A stretch of DNA of 64,000 nucleotides from CAYSWV01 sp964434865 (GCA_964434865.1 CAYSWV010000002.1:124001-188000); one strand, 5' to 3'. Shown: positions 1 to 9,113, counted from the stretch's first letter. Translations and numbers: made by a program. The notes: generated from the letters alone by a model not told the origin.

Positions 1-1570
1 CATCCCCAAAGTTGCTAACCACAAGATCATCTAGGAAGTCTCCAGTAAAGTCAGCCACAACAACTGATGTTGGAAAATCACCTACTGGAATTTCGGTCTC
101 GGTGGGGATAGGGTTTTCAGGACTGGGAGCAGTAATCACAGTGACCGAATCAGAACCACGGTTCGTGACCACAGTATCCGAAACTCCATCATTGTTGAAG
201 TCACCGGTTGCTACACCAGCTGGACTGGTACCTACTGGAATCGAGCCGATTAGATCAAGGAAAGTCCCATCACCGCCCCCAAAGAGAATCCTTAGATCGT
301 TACTACCTTCGTTGCTCACGACTAAGTCAATCGCACCATTCGTATCAAAATCACCAAAGGCGATCTCAACTGGAGCTGTACCCACGGTCAGATCAGGCTG
401 TGCTGTAAAGCTACCTGTGCCATCCCCTAAGTAGACAGTAATGGTGTCTGTATTACCGTTAGCGACAACCAAATCCAGGTTAGTATCGCCATCAAAGTCA
501 GCCGCTTGAACCCCTCTAGGACCATCACCTGCTAGCAATGTTGTCTCTAAAATGTAACCACCCTCGCCATCACTGAGGAATATAGTGATTGTGTCAGTTG
601 TTAGGTTAGTCACTGCGGCATCAGCTAAAGTGTCACCATTGAAATCAGCTACAGCAACTGAGCGTGTATCGGGATCGACTGTACTGGGATCAGTATCAAA
701 GACTTGAGCCACATCGTAGCCACCTAGGCCATCATTCAAGAATAGACTAATGTCGTTAGCGAAGTTATTGGTGACTATGAGATCCGTGCCAACAGGGAGA
801 ACGTCAGGGCTACCCGGTAAGGTGACGCCTGGGATAGCCGTAATATCACTGGGATCAATAGTTAAACCAGCGAGGGCATTAGCTGTGGCTGCCAAATTTT
901 CAGGTGTGCGTAATGGGATGGGCAGGAACAGAGCAGCGTAAACTACAACAGCATCAGCGAAATCAGGTGGCGGTAGGGGCGGAAATCCCCCTTCATCCAC
1001 AAAGTTAGTATTAATAGCATTAGGAACAGGGCCCAGATCAGCAACCGCAAAATTCCCATCGCTAAAGATCGTGTTGGCCTGAGTCACAATATTTTCAGGT
1101 GTGCGGAGCTGAGGCGGCAGTTGAGATGAAGCCAGCATCAAAACAAAGTCTTCAAGGGTCACTTGATTAGGATCATTTTGGTAAATGAAGGCCGACCCCT
1201 CGATGCAGCCTGGCGTTTCAACTTCAACAGGAACGTCTGTGTCAATGGGGAGGGTGACTGATTTAGCAAAGGTATCAACTGAAGCCTGATAAGATACAAA
1301 GCCAGGACGGATTTCAGCCGGTATAGCCACAAAAACCACTCCATCAGCTGCGATCTCGATAGTTGGAGGAGGATTGGTCTCTTTAGCGGCGTGTAGCAAA
1401 ATGGATCCAGCTGTTGTACAGGTGGCCAAGCTAGCTGTATCATCTTGTTGCAAATTAGGCTGGGGCGCTATACTTATAGGATCTGAAGAGTTTCCGCCAC
1501 AAGCCTCCAGTAAGGTAATCAAGCAAGCGCTCAGTATTAATAACTGGCTCCGCTTCATTGTTGATCCCAT
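1..1570 (-). CDS. FG-GAP/VCBS-repeat lipoprotein, C-terminus beyond window
   Basis: Reading the minus strand from an ATG at 1570 gives an uninterrupted frame to the window edge, so the C-terminus is missing. GAGG lies 9 nt before this ATG; another ATG follows at 1558. The N-terminus is a lipoprotein-type signal ending LLEACGG, with Cys24 as the likely lipidated residue. The second half has repeated FG-GAP/VCBS motifs such as VADFNGDTLADAAVTN and AADFDGDTNLDLVVANG, typical of Ca-binding beta-propeller surface proteins. A short module beginning LRTPEN occurs twice in the first half (near nt 1100 and 910). It is probably an envelope or exported protein; its ligand cannot be told. Confidence 0.8.
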   Translation of the reverse strand, partial: MGSTMKRSQLLILSACLITLLEACGGNSSDPISIAPQPNLQQDDTASLATCTTAGSILLHAAKETNPPPTIEIAADGVVFVAIPAEIRPGFVSYQASVDTFAKSVTLPIDTDVPVEVETPGCIEGSAFIYQNDPNQVTLEDFVLMLASSQLPPQLRTPENIVTQANTIFSDGNFAVADLGPVPNAINTNFVDEGGFPPLPPPDFADAVVVYAALFLPIPLRTPENLAATANALAGLTIDPSDITAIPGVTLPGSPDVLPVGTDLIVTNNFANDISLFLNDGLGGYDVAQVFDTDPSTVDPDTRSVAVADFNGDTLADAAVTNLTTDTITIFLSDGEGGYILETTLLAGDGPRGVQAADFDGDTNLDLVVANGNTDTITVYLGDGTGSFTAQPDLTVGTAPVEIAFGDFDTNGAIDLVVSNEGSNDLRILFGGGDGTFLDLIGSIPVGTSPAGVATGDFNNDGVSDTVVTNRGSDSVTVITAPSPENPIPTETEIPVGDFPTSVVVADFTGDFLDDLVVSNFGD

Positions 1571-1890
1571 AGCTCAGTTCCTCACACTTAAATCATAGGG
1601 CTACGTTTAGTTTAGAAGCGAAGCATGAGGTGCGCAATAAGGAACTAAATTAAGTTATTATTTGCCCGCCCCCTTAAATCTGACTTGAAGTTACTTCTAT
1701 TAGTAAAATAGGTTCAGCCAAATTCAGGGTTTATGGGTAGAGATCGAGGCAGAAGGCCTGATCCAGTTTGAGTGTCTATGACCTGATTCTAGTTTGGGGG
1801 CGGCTCAACAAAACGTTGTCCTTGATTCGTTATCTTCTAGACTCTGCATCTCCTCAGTGAATTCTCGTAGCCATTGCCACTGGAGGATAC
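1571..1890. other. Intergenic, no gene seen
   Basis: About 320 bp between the divergent FG-GAP lipoprotein and the DUF202 gene. Neither strand shows a coding frame with homology I recognise. It presumably holds the two promoters, but I could not assign -35/-10 boxes with confidence. Confidence 0.5.
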
Positions 1891-2238
1891 ATGGCCAACC
1901 GTCCAGACCCTCGAGTCTTTTTAGCTACTGAAAGAACCCTCTTAGCCTGGATTAGAACCGAGGTTGCCCTCTTAGCGTTTGCGTTTTTAGTGAAAAAATT
2001 TGGGATTGATGAATCACTCAGCGAGCTTTCCCATCGTCAAGTCGAAATTGCTGTGATGGGATTGTGTGCTGTTACGGTGATGGCAGCTATTCTATCCACG
2101 ATCCAGACGGGTCTAGCCATTGACTATTTAGATCTTGAACAAACCCCAGGTCTTTTCGCAAAAATCCTCGTGATCTCGATTGGGATTGTGAGTATTCTGG
2201 TTTGTATCAGCATGAGTATAGTAGTACTCCTGATCTAA
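1891..2238 (+). CDS. DUF202 (YidH-type) membrane protein
   Basis: A 115-residue protein with the DUF202 signature near the N-terminus (RVFLATERTLLAWIRTEVAL) and three hydrophobic segments at about 20-38, 50-70 and 90-112. This is the usual size and layout of the family, small inner-membrane proteins of unknown biochemical role. GGAGG lies a few bases before the ATG and supports the start. The stop codon overlaps the end of the convergent LysR gene by 4 bp. Confidence 0.85.
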   Translation: MANRPDPRVFLATERTLLAWIRTEVALLAFAFLVKKFGIDESLSELSHRQVEIAVMGLCAVTVMAAILSTIQTGLAIDYLDLEQTPGLFAKILVISIGIVSILVCISMSIVVLLI

Positions 2239-3188
2239 ATTTCAACTCGATCGGGTGTTATCTCTAAAGAGTTTTGAGTACCCGGCCCTAAGGGGCAAGA
2301 GAGATGGTGGAGACGGTCTTGCAAAAACTCTCGAAATACCCGAATCTTAGCGGATAAATGACGACTAGGCGGATAAACCATACAAATAGCAATCTCAGGC
2401 GGGTGATAGTGAGGAAGTACCTGCTTTAGTTGGCCTTGTTGGAGGTTTGCATCAGCAATAAAGGTGGGAACCATCGTAATTCCAAGACCTCGAACGGCAG
2501 CATCTTTGAGCACTTCTGCATTATTTGAACACAGGACCCCATCTACTCGAATCGTATGATCACCATCAGGGCCGCGGAGGCGCCAAACACCACCCGTTGC
2601 CAAATACTCATAATGTAAACAACTATGCTGACGTAACTCACTAGGATGGTCAGGCGTGCCTTGCTGTTGTAAATAGGCTGGGGCGGCACACAAGATCCGG
2701 GGGGCCGGTAATAAAAAATGCACCATCAGGCTACCCGTAACCGGCAACTCAGCAATTCGAATCGTAAAGTCAAACCCTTCTTCTAAAGGATCTACAAATC
2801 GATCATTGAGGATCAATTGCACTTTCAGTTGGGGGTAAAGTTGCATAAAGTCAGCCAGTACGGGGGCCAGATGTAAGGTGCCAAAGGACATCGGAGCATT
2901 GATCTTTAAAGTGCCACGGGGTTCGACCTGCAATTGACTGACTTCTTGCTCAGCTTCGGCTAAATCAGCCAGCAACTGGACACCACGCTCATAAAAGACA
3001 ATGCCAGCTTCTGTAGTCGAGACTTTCCGAGTACTACGCTTCAATAATTGTGTGCCCAATTCTCCTTCTAGATTTTGAACTAACTTGTTGACCGCCGATC
3101 GAGTAACATTCATCCGACGGGCCGCTGCCGCAAACCCTCCAGCGTCAACAACTTGGACAAAGGCTTTAATACTCTCGAATTTATCCAT
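2235..3188 (-). CDS. LysR-family transcriptional regulator
   Basis: A 317-residue protein. Residues 1-60 form the LysR winged helix-turn-helix (FVQVVDAGGFAAAARRMNVT, then LERRLG-like LEGELGTQLLKR). Residues from about 90 to 295 are the periplasmic-binding-like effector domain. The sequence resembles the AaeR/DmlR-like branch that begins MDKFESIKAF. It is divergent from the ABM-domain membrane gene at 3354, a common arrangement for LysR targets, so that gene is a candidate target. The effector cannot be inferred. Confidence 0.88.
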   Translation of the reverse strand: MDKFESIKAFVQVVDAGGFAAAARRMNVTRSAVNKLVQNLEGELGTQLLKRSTRKVSTTEAGIVFYERGVQLLADLAEAEQEVSQLQVEPRGTLKINAPMSFGTLHLAPVLADFMQLYPQLKVQLILNDRFVDPLEEGFDFTIRIAELPVTGSLMVHFLLPAPRILCAAPAYLQQQGTPDHPSELRQHSCLHYEYLATGGVWRLRGPDGDHTIRVDGVLCSNNAEVLKDAAVRGLGITMVPTFIADANLQQGQLKQVLPHYHPPEIAICMVYPPSRHLSAKIRVFREFLQDRLHHLSCPLGPGTQNSLEITPDRVEI

Positions 3189-3353
3189 AGCAGCTCTCCG
3201 ATCTCGATCTAAGGCTTGTGAGTATTGTCACGCAGATGGAAACAGCATAGAAGCCTATTGTCCCCTCAAAAAGAAAAATAGTGGTGGACGATGATTCACC
3301 TGATCCATGCAATAGTTGTAGAGTGCTGAGGATAGTTTGTGAGGTTGTGATTG

Positions 3354-3959
3354 ATGCGTTCATCTGAGAACCCAGCTTTTATTCAAGTAATTCAGGATCG
3401 GAGCAAAGATAATCAACCTGTCACAGCCATTCTTTCACAGCAAGTGAAGTCCAACCATGAAGCAGATTATGAGCAGTGGATCAAAGAGATCTCAGCAGTG
3501 GCTCAATTGTTTCCGGGGCATCAAGGTGTTACTGTAATTCGACCTGAAGCTGGTATTTGTCCTGAGTATGTGATCGTTTTGAAGTTTGACTGTTATACCC
3601 ATTTAAAGCGTTGGCTTGACTCAGACGAGAGACGCCACTGGCTTGAAAAAGCGAAACCACTCATTGCAAAAACTCAAGACATCCAAATTTTAACTGGACT
3701 GGAAACTTGGTTTACGTTACGCAACCAGCATCACAAAGCCCCGCCCCGCTATAAGATGGCGCTCTTGACAACTGTTGCCGTATTTGTTGCGGTTAATCTG
3801 ATCAATCCACTCCTGTTGCCGCTACTGGCTGGTATTCCTAAGCTACTGAGCTCTCTCATTATTTCCCATCTGGTTGTGCTGCTACTGACTTATGGGATCA
3901 TGCCACGCTTAACTAAGGTGTTTTACCCGTGGCTATATCCAACCAAGGACGTCGTTTAA
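3354..3959 (+). CDS. Antibiotic-biosynthesis-monooxygenase (ABM) domain membrane protein
   Basis: About 201 residues. The first 115 form an ABM-type ferredoxin-like fold (HEADYEQWIKEISAVAQLFPG, then YVIVLKFDCYTHLKRWLDS), found in small monooxygenases and dimeric stress proteins. Residues 130-190 form two transmembrane segments, a layout seen in a subgroup of ABM proteins with a membrane tail. The frame also has a TTG at 3351, but the ATG at 3354 sits 9 nt after GAGG and is preferred. It is divergent from the LysR gene and convergent with the GNAT gene, overlapping it by 47 bp. The substrate is unknown. Confidence 0.75.
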   Translation: MRSSENPAFIQVIQDRSKDNQPVTAILSQQVKSNHEADYEQWIKEISAVAQLFPGHQGVTVIRPEAGICPEYVIVLKFDCYTHLKRWLDSDERRHWLEKAKPLIAKTQDIQILTGLETWFTLRNQHHKAPPRYKMALLTTVAVFVAVNLINPLLLPLLAGIPKLLSSLIISHLVVLLLTYGIMPRLTKVFYPWLYPTKDVV

Positions 3960-4395
3960 TCAATTTAATCTCACCTTTAAAATCGCCATCGGGTTGAACC
4001 TCACCTAAGATCCAGCCCAAATGGAGGTAAAAGCCATAAGCCCGGAGGGTGGGATCATTGCCAGTGAGTAGCCAGATTTCATCACTGCCCTGAGACCATA
4101 ACCAGTCTTCTGCACAAGCCATCAAGGCTCGACCCAAACCTCGACCTTCAAAAGCAGGTAGCACAAAGATCCCAAAGATAGTGTTTAAGGTAGCATTAGC
4201 AATCGCAAACGCCACAGGGTGTTGATCCCATTCAGCTATCCAAGCTCGGCAATCAGTTTGTAACATGTCGGCTACAGAGTCCGGTGTGATCCCAAGAGCT
4301 GCGATCTCGTCTCGAGACTGATAATTTTCAATCACACTGGTACGGATCAGAAATAGACTCTCAATATCCTCCAGTTGGGCCAGCCGAATGAGCAT
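3913..4395 (-). CDS. GNAT-family N-acetyltransferase
   Basis: A 160-residue protein covering a single GNAT fold. The acetyl-CoA pyrophosphate loop is visible as LPAFEGRGLGRALMACAEDW (R-x-x-G-x-G/A type), preceded by the beta4 strand IFGIFVL. The C-terminal part contains the GFYLHLGW segment typical of beta6-beta7. The substrate cannot be predicted. Its 3' end overlaps the convergent ABM-domain gene, and it lies 5 bp downstream of the GST gene stop, so the two may be co-transcribed. Confidence 0.82.
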   Translation of the reverse strand: MLIRLAQLEDIESLFLIRTSVIENYQSRDEIAALGITPDSVADMLQTDCRAWIAEWDQHPVAFAIANATLNTIFGIFVLPAFEGRGLGRALMACAEDWLWSQGSDEIWLLTGNDPTLRAYGFYLHLGWILGEVQPDGDFKGEIKLIKRRPWLDIATGKTP

Positions 4396-4400
4396 AGCTG

Positions 4401-5606
4401 TTAAGCCTTAGCAAAGTGTTGAGGATCTTGATCACGGCGGTGTTTAAACGGAATCGGCGGACCTTGAGTCTCCCCAACCAAAGCGGCAGTGGCTTCTAGA
4501 GCTTCTCGCAAGCGCTTGGCCGCGTAAATAGACATATCGCGGGGCACACTAATTCGATCTCGTAAGTACCGCAAGCCCCAATCCGATCCCGGCGGAGGGA
4601 GACACGGGTGTCCAGTCATCAGGTGGGTTAAAGCACAGCGTAGAGCCGTTTCAAAGAGGTCATCTTTGGCTGGATTAACCTGAATGAGATTACGGCGATG
4701 CTTCAGCACACGAGACAGAGCTTCAATCCGAGAGGTTTCAGGTTCTGGATACATCACATCGGGGAGTCCCAGCCAAGGCCCCTGATCAACTCTGGCTTTG
4801 TTGGCTAGCATCTGGGGTTCACCATTTTCCCAGCAACCGCCCATTTGAGGAGGGAGATCATGAACATGAGTATGAAAGTCACTTTGAGTGCCCCGATAGG
4901 TGGATCGAGTTTCCATCGCATCAAACCAGGCAGCTAAACGGGGGTTATCTTCGCGTAGGGCATAACCTTTGTAGTAGTACAGACTGGCATGCATGCGTTC
5001 AACGTAGGGGGTAAAGATCACGTCCACTGTGCTGAACTCACTTAAAAAATAAGGGCCAGAAGTTTGCCCCAACGCCTCTTCTACTTTAGCTACTACTGCT
5101 TGAAACTGTTCACCTCGATACCGATCATCCCGTACAGACGTCAGGGGATAACATAACCAGCTACACCAAGCTCTAAACAGCAATCGCTCCAACTGCCGTA
5201 AGGGAACCACCTGAGGATCAGTCATACTCCATCCCAGAGAGCCAAAAGCTGATTCCAGAGCCATCAAAATATCATCGCTTTCGGTGATCAATCGTCCATC
5301 TAGCTCTAAGGCAGGCAACATCCCGGATGGCACTTTCCGCTTATACCAGCTTTCTTTGGTGCCGTAGCAGAACATGGTGACCTTCTCAATCCGATAGGGA
5401 ATCTGCTTTTCCTCCAACCACAACCACACTTTCTGGCAGTAGGGACACCAAGCATGATGATCACGATAAAGGATGACTCGAACAGATGCCTCAGATTGAT
5501 GAAAAAGACGCAAGCGAGCTTGAGGATTGGTCGGGCCATAGGTGAGATCGACTGGAAAATCTGCTAGAGCCTCTAGATCAGGCCAACTAAGTGGAGCGAC
5601 TGTCAT
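4401..5606 (-). CDS. Glutathione S-transferase family protein, long form
   Basis: About 401 residues, much longer than a canonical 200-residue GST. A thioredoxin-like GST N domain follows a 45-residue extension and carries a CPYC redox motif (HHAWCPYCQKVW), then PSGMLPALELDG and the TESDDI glutathione-contact region. An all-helical GST C domain follows, and the last ~120 residues are an extra helical region. Long GSTs of this kind occur in cyanobacteria and plants. The frame extends to a TTG at 5618; the ATG at 5606 is preferred. The CPYC motif suggests glutaredoxin- or omega-like thiol chemistry rather than simple conjugation (inference). Confidence 0.82.
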   Translation of the reverse strand: MTVAPLSWPDLEALADFPVDLTYGPTNPQARLRLFHQSEASVRVILYRDHHAWCPYCQKVWLWLEEKQIPYRIEKVTMFCYGTKESWYKRKVPSGMLPALELDGRLITESDDILMALESAFGSLGWSMTDPQVVPLRQLERLLFRAWCSWLCYPLTSVRDDRYRGEQFQAVVAKVEEALGQTSGPYFLSEFSTVDVIFTPYVERMHASLYYYKGYALREDNPRLAAWFDAMETRSTYRGTQSDFHTHVHDLPPQMGGCWENGEPQMLANKARVDQGPWLGLPDVMYPEPETSRIEALSRVLKHRRNLIQVNPAKDDLFETALRCALTHLMTGHPCLPPPGSDWGLRYLRDRISVPRDMSIYAAKRLREALEATAALVGETQGPPIPFKHRRDQDPQHFAKA

Positions 5607-5655
5607 AAGCGTTAACAACGATTAGCCTATCATCAGCTTACCAGTTAAGCTAACT

Positions 5656-5868
5656 TCACACGTCCATAAGGGCGCAATCAACCGCTGCTTCAGCATGGAT
5701 CCGAGTGGTGGAAAACAAGGGGACCGTAGCATCAGCAGCTTGGACTAGCCGTTCAATCTCTGTACACCCTAAAATGATCCCTTGAGCCCCGCTTGGACAA
5801 GATGGGCTATGACCTGGCTGTAAATTTCACGCGAGGCCGGCTTGATCTGACCTAACTGGACACGTCAT
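5656..5868 (-). pseudogene. Aspartate/glutamate racemase remnant with frameshift
   Basis: The minus strand encodes the C-terminal end of an Asp/Glu racemase in two frames. One frame reads QIKPASREIYSQVIAHLVQA and meets a stop at about 5771. The next frame picks up as QGIILGCTEIERLVQAADAT and VPLFSTTRIHAEAAVDCAL, ending at TGA 5656-5658. GCTEI contains the second catalytic Cys of this family. A one-base deletion near 5788 explains the shift. The N-terminal two thirds, including the first catalytic Cys, are absent because the ftsW stop begins at 5874. This is a decayed gene, not a functional one. Confidence 0.85.
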
Positions 5869-5873
5869 GTTCA

Positions 5874-7031
5874 TCAGCCTTTGACTTCAACAGGATTAGT
5901 GGAGTTAGCTTCTGTTGTCTCAGGACTGACCTCTCGAGCCACTCGGATCAGCAAGGCTGCTGTGATCATGCCAGCTAAAACCGAACTGCCCCCATAGCTG
6001 AAGAAGGGTAAGGGAAGGCCTGTAGTAGGTAAAATCCCAATGGTGACACTGACATTTAGGATAGACTGACCCACCAAAAAGGATAAACAACCACAAGCCA
6101 CTAAGCGCAGGATCAGATCTTCACACATTAATAAAACTCGGATGCCAACGATGGTATAGACTCCCAGCAAGGTAATAAAAAACAAACAGCCTACAAATCC
6201 AAACTCCTCGGCATACACGGCAAAAATGAAATCTGTGTACTGGATAGGTAAATAAAAGAGTTTCTGTTGAGATAATCCAAAGCCCTGGCCCCAAATCTGT
6301 CCTGATCCAATGGCGAGGAGGCTTTGAATCAGTTGATAGCCACCTGTATGAGCATGAGACCAGGGATCGAGGAAGGAAAGAATACGTTGGCGTTGATAAG
6401 CTTTGATAGAAATGCTGATCGTAGCTGCCACCAGTCCCACCCCAGCCGTGCCGATCAGAGACATCATAGGTAGTCCTGCCGCCCAGGCAATGATCCATAG
6501 GATCGCACCAATCACAATAGCAGTGCCCAGATCAGGCTGAATTAAAGTTCCCAGTAGAGCAATGCTAAACATGATCACCCAACCCAACCGATAGACTAGC
6601 GAGGTATAGTACCAGCGGCCAAAGATCAGAGCACCTTGCAGTATCAACAGTGGCTTCAGGAGTTCTGAGGGCTGAACAATGATGATCCCTAAGTTCAGCC
6701 AGCGAGTGGCTCCATTGATGGTTCTACCTAATCCTGGGACTTGAGTCGCTAAAATGGCCGCAATGCCCAATAGGCAGAGTAGTCCTGAGATCCGAAACCA
6801 CCAGTAAATGGGTACCCGTAGCACAATCAAGAAGTAAACAGCTCCCAAAGCGACCCACATGAGCTGTCGCTTCAGCACCAGCAAGCCATCGCCTGAACTT
6901 TGGGCGACAGGAAAGGAAGCAGAACATAACATCACCAAGCCAATGACAATCCAGAGGATCGTTAACCAGCGGAGGAGGCGAGCCTCACTAGGCCAATAAT
7001 TGTTGACAGCAGGTTCGGAAATGGTCACCAC
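5874..7031 (-). CDS. ftsW: Peptidoglycan polymerase FtsW (SEDS family)
   Basis: About 385 residues with roughly ten hydrophobic segments, typical of SEDS proteins, the lipid II polymerases of septal or lateral wall synthesis. Recognisable signatures are QPDLGTAIVI, YQRQRILSFLDPWSH, GGYQLIQSLLAIGSG and the C-terminal TTGLPLPFFSYGGSSVLA, which is conserved in FtsW. The frame is open to an ATG at 7109, but that would overlap murD by 122 bp. Homology to cyanobacterial FtsW begins at SEARLLRWLT, so a GTG at 7031 or 7028 fits better. It overlaps the end of murD, so the two are probably co-transcribed. Confidence 0.88.
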   Translation of the reverse strand: MVTISEPAVNNYWPSEARLLRWLTILWIVIGLVMLCSASFPVAQSSGDGLLVLKRQLMWVALGAVYFLIVLRVPIYWWFRISGLLCLLGIAAILATQVPGLGRTINGATRWLNLGIIIVQPSELLKPLLILQGALIFGRWYYTSLVYRLGWVIMFSIALLGTLIQPDLGTAIVIGAILWIIAWAAGLPMMSLIGTAGVGLVAATISISIKAYQRQRILSFLDPWSHAHTGGYQLIQSLLAIGSGQIWGQGFGLSQQKLFYLPIQYTDFIFAVYAEEFGFVGCLFFITLLGVYTIVGIRVLLMCEDLILRLVACGCLSFLVGQSILNVSVTIGILPTTGLPLPFFSYGGSSVLAGMITAALLIRVAREVSPETTEANSTNPVEVKG

Positions 7032-8391
7032 GGCACTCAAAGTTAGGATACTGATCAAAGCTGGCACAAGCAGGAGACAACAGCACACTGACTGAAGCAG
7101 TACTATCATGTCGTAACGTTGCTTGTTGTAACGCTTGTTGTAACGATCGGGCTAGATCATAAGCTATGGACACAGCCTGATCTAAGGTATGCACGATCTG
7201 GTAGTTAGTATAGTGGACAGATTGGAATCGATTGGCAAATTGAGCTGCAGCTTCTCCAATCAATAAAACCTGGGCTGCCTTCTGTTGAACGATATCCAAC
7301 CAAACCTGATCATCGCCCTGCTTAGGCTGCCCTCCGGCAATCAAGATCACAGGGGCTGCTACCGAACTCAACCCCACAATCGCTGCATCATAATTGGTGG
7401 CTTTACTATCATTAATGAAACGGATACCTGAAAGCACGCGAACTGTTTCCAACCGATGAGGGACCCCTGGAAAGGTAGCTATGGCTTGGGCAACAGCTTC
7501 AGGATCTAACTGGGCACTATGTGCGGCGGCCACAGCCATGAGTAAATTATGTAGATTATGACGGCCTGGCAGTCGCTGTTGAATATCTCCAATTGGCACA
7601 AAAGGACGCCCATGGATCACAATCGTATCCTCCACAAGTCTTATAGGGGCCATAGGTTGGGTACAAGAGGTCCACAAGGTGTTGGGCCAATCATGCCGCA
7701 AGTTGTAGAGGTAGGGATCATCACCATTGATAATGCGTTGGGGCATCCGATCCAGTAATCGATGTTTGATCGCCGCATAAGATTCAACTGTCACATGCCG
7801 TTCTAGGTGATCAGGGGTTAGCGTTGTCCAGAGGCCAATATGAGATAGGGTGGGGGTCAGGGGCAAGCCCAATGTGGTCGAGGCCTCCAGTTGATAGCTG
7901 CTAAGTTCGGCAATGATCCAATCAGGTTGAAGCCGGTGTTGGATCACATCTAGCGCCACCTGACACAGGGGTAAGCCAATATTGCCACAAGCAGGAGCTT
8001 GTTGACCCGCTGCCTGAAACATCGCCGCTACTAAAGCTGTGGTTGTCGTTTTTCCATTAGTGCCTGTAATGCCTACCCAAGGAATGTGATGTAAGGACTG
8101 CCAAGCCAGTTCTGCTTCACCGATGACTTTGATCTGATGGCTACGAGCGTCGTTTAAGGTAGGATGATCCCACCGAATGCCAGGACTGACAACCACTTGA
8201 TCGCTATCTGGCAACAGATGTAAAGGTGTATTGAGTTGAACCTGAATGCCCTGAGCCTGGAGATGGTGTTGCCGCTCTACTAGGGTCGGAGAGGATTGCT
8301 CATCCTGAATGATAACCTGATGGCCTTGAGCCTGCGCTAACTGTGCTGCTGCTGATCCAGCTGATCCCAACCCTAACACCTGAACATTCAA
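6988..8391 (-). CDS. murD: UDP-N-acetylmuramoylalanine--D-glutamate ligase
   Basis: A Mur ligase of about 467 residues that adds D-Glu to UDP-MurNAc-L-Ala in the cytoplasm. The N-terminal Rossmann-like domain starts LNVQVLGLGSAGSAA. The ATP-binding loop GITGTNGKTTTT is at about residue 110. The central domain has LSSYQLE and the C-terminal domain has the Mur-typical PHRLETV and INDSKATNYDA. The frame opens at a TTG at 8415, but the TTG at 8391 has GAGGGG 9 nt upstream and matches family N-termini better. Both are non-ATG starts. The downstream ftsW overlaps, giving a cell-wall pair. Confidence 0.93.
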   Translation of the reverse strand: MNVQVLGLGSAGSAAAQLAQAQGHQVIIQDEQSSPTLVERQHHLQAQGIQVQLNTPLHLLPDSDQVVVSPGIRWDHPTLNDARSHQIKVIGEAELAWQSLHHIPWVGITGTNGKTTTTALVAAMFQAAGQQAPACGNIGLPLCQVALDVIQHRLQPDWIIAELSSYQLEASTTLGLPLTPTLSHIGLWTTLTPDHLERHVTVESYAAIKHRLLDRMPQRIINGDDPYLYNLRHDWPNTLWTSCTQPMAPIRLVEDTIVIHGRPFVPIGDIQQRLPGRHNLHNLLMAVAAAHSAQLDPEAVAQAIATFPGVPHRLETVRVLSGIRFINDSKATNYDAAIVGLSSVAAPVILIAGGQPKQGDDQVWLDIVQQKAAQVLLIGEAAAQFANRFQSVHYTNYQIVHTLDQAVSIAYDLARSLQQALQQATLRHDSTASVSVLLSPACASFDQYPNFECRGDHFRTCCQQLLA

Positions 8392-8652
8392 GAGCCTGGT
8401 CCCCTCTGATGCCAATCAGATAAGTTATCGTAGCGCACCCACCCCCAAGCTGTTAAGACCATGAGTTCAGAGATCACAGGATCAAAACGGCCTTGACATG
8501 AATGTATCGAAATATGTCCTGCAAATACTTCAAAGCGTAAAGCAACCTTGCAATACACTGCAATATCAGAATGTATATGACTTAACAGTATTGAGTGAGC
8601 CGATTGTGGTTCATGCTAGATCTAGAAACTTGTACACGTGAGGCTAGAAGAT

Positions 8653-8847
8653 ATGACGTTTATCCTCAAAATCTATGAAGACCGGTATCAGGATGAACCC
8701 ATACATTCATTTTTATTCGACGACACCCAAGAAGCTGGCAGAATGCATGACCACTGGAAAGATCAAGGCTATGCCGTTGGGTTAGTGCCGTTTATGGAAT
8801 GTGGTGATGGGTGTCCTTTCCGTAGGGACATGTTTTTGGCTACTTAA
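8653..8847 (+). CDS. Small hypothetical protein (64 aa)
   Basis: An acidic protein of 64 residues beginning MTFILKIYEDRYQDEPIHSF and ending with a Cys pair region (MECGDGCPFRRDMF). GAGG lies 9 nt before the ATG at 8653, which supports this start over the GTG at 8638. I do not recognise the family. It stands alone between murD (divergent) and a tandem repeat with an assembly gap. Confidence 0.6.
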   Translation: MTFILKIYEDRYQDEPIHSFLFDDTQEAGRMHDHWKDQGYAVGLVPFMECGDGCPFRRDMFLAT

Positions 8848-8862
8848 CCTTGAGCTAACCTA

Positions 8863-9072
8863 CTGTGTCTTTGGCTGTGTCTTTGGCTGTGTCTTTGGCT
8901 GTGTCTTTGGACTAGGTNNNNNNNNNNNNNNNNNNNNNNNNNNNNNNNNNNNNNNNNNNNNNNNNNNNNNNNNNNNNNNNNNNNNNNNNNNNNNNNNNNN
9001 NNNNNNNNNNNNNNNNNCTGTGTCTTTGGCTGTGTCTTTGGCTGTGTCTTTGGCTGTGTCTTTGGACTAGGT
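8863..9072. repeat. Tandem repeat of a 12-bp unit, interrupted by a gap
   Basis: Four copies of CTGTGTCTTTGG followed by ACTAGGT lie at 8863-8917. The same four copies plus ACTAGGT lie at 9018-9072 on the other side of 100 Ns. The frames through it have no homology, so this is probably a non-coding minisatellite. The duplicated 55-bp ends suggest one array rather than two. Confidence 0.85.
8918..9017. other. Assembly gap (100 N)
   Basis: Exactly 100 Ns, the placeholder for a gap of unknown size. The 55 bases on its left (8863-8917) are identical to the 55 bases on its right (9018-9072), so the two contigs probably overlap and the gap may not exist. Confidence 0.95.
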
Positions 9073-9113
9073 TACCGTTTGTGGGCTAGGTTACCTGTGA
9101 TGACAAACTATTT

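Noticed and set aside
12..434. Plus-strand ORF of 140 aa and its neighbour at 208-408
   Set aside because: They lie opposite the FG-GAP repeat gene, whose minus-strand frame has clear homology.
8801..9070. ORF through the 12-bp repeat and the Ns
   Set aside because: Made of repeat translation (VSLA) and Ns, with no homology or ribosome site.
8863..9072. CRISPR array
   Set aside because: Units are 12 bp and directly adjacent, with no spacers; the 45524 array is likewise.
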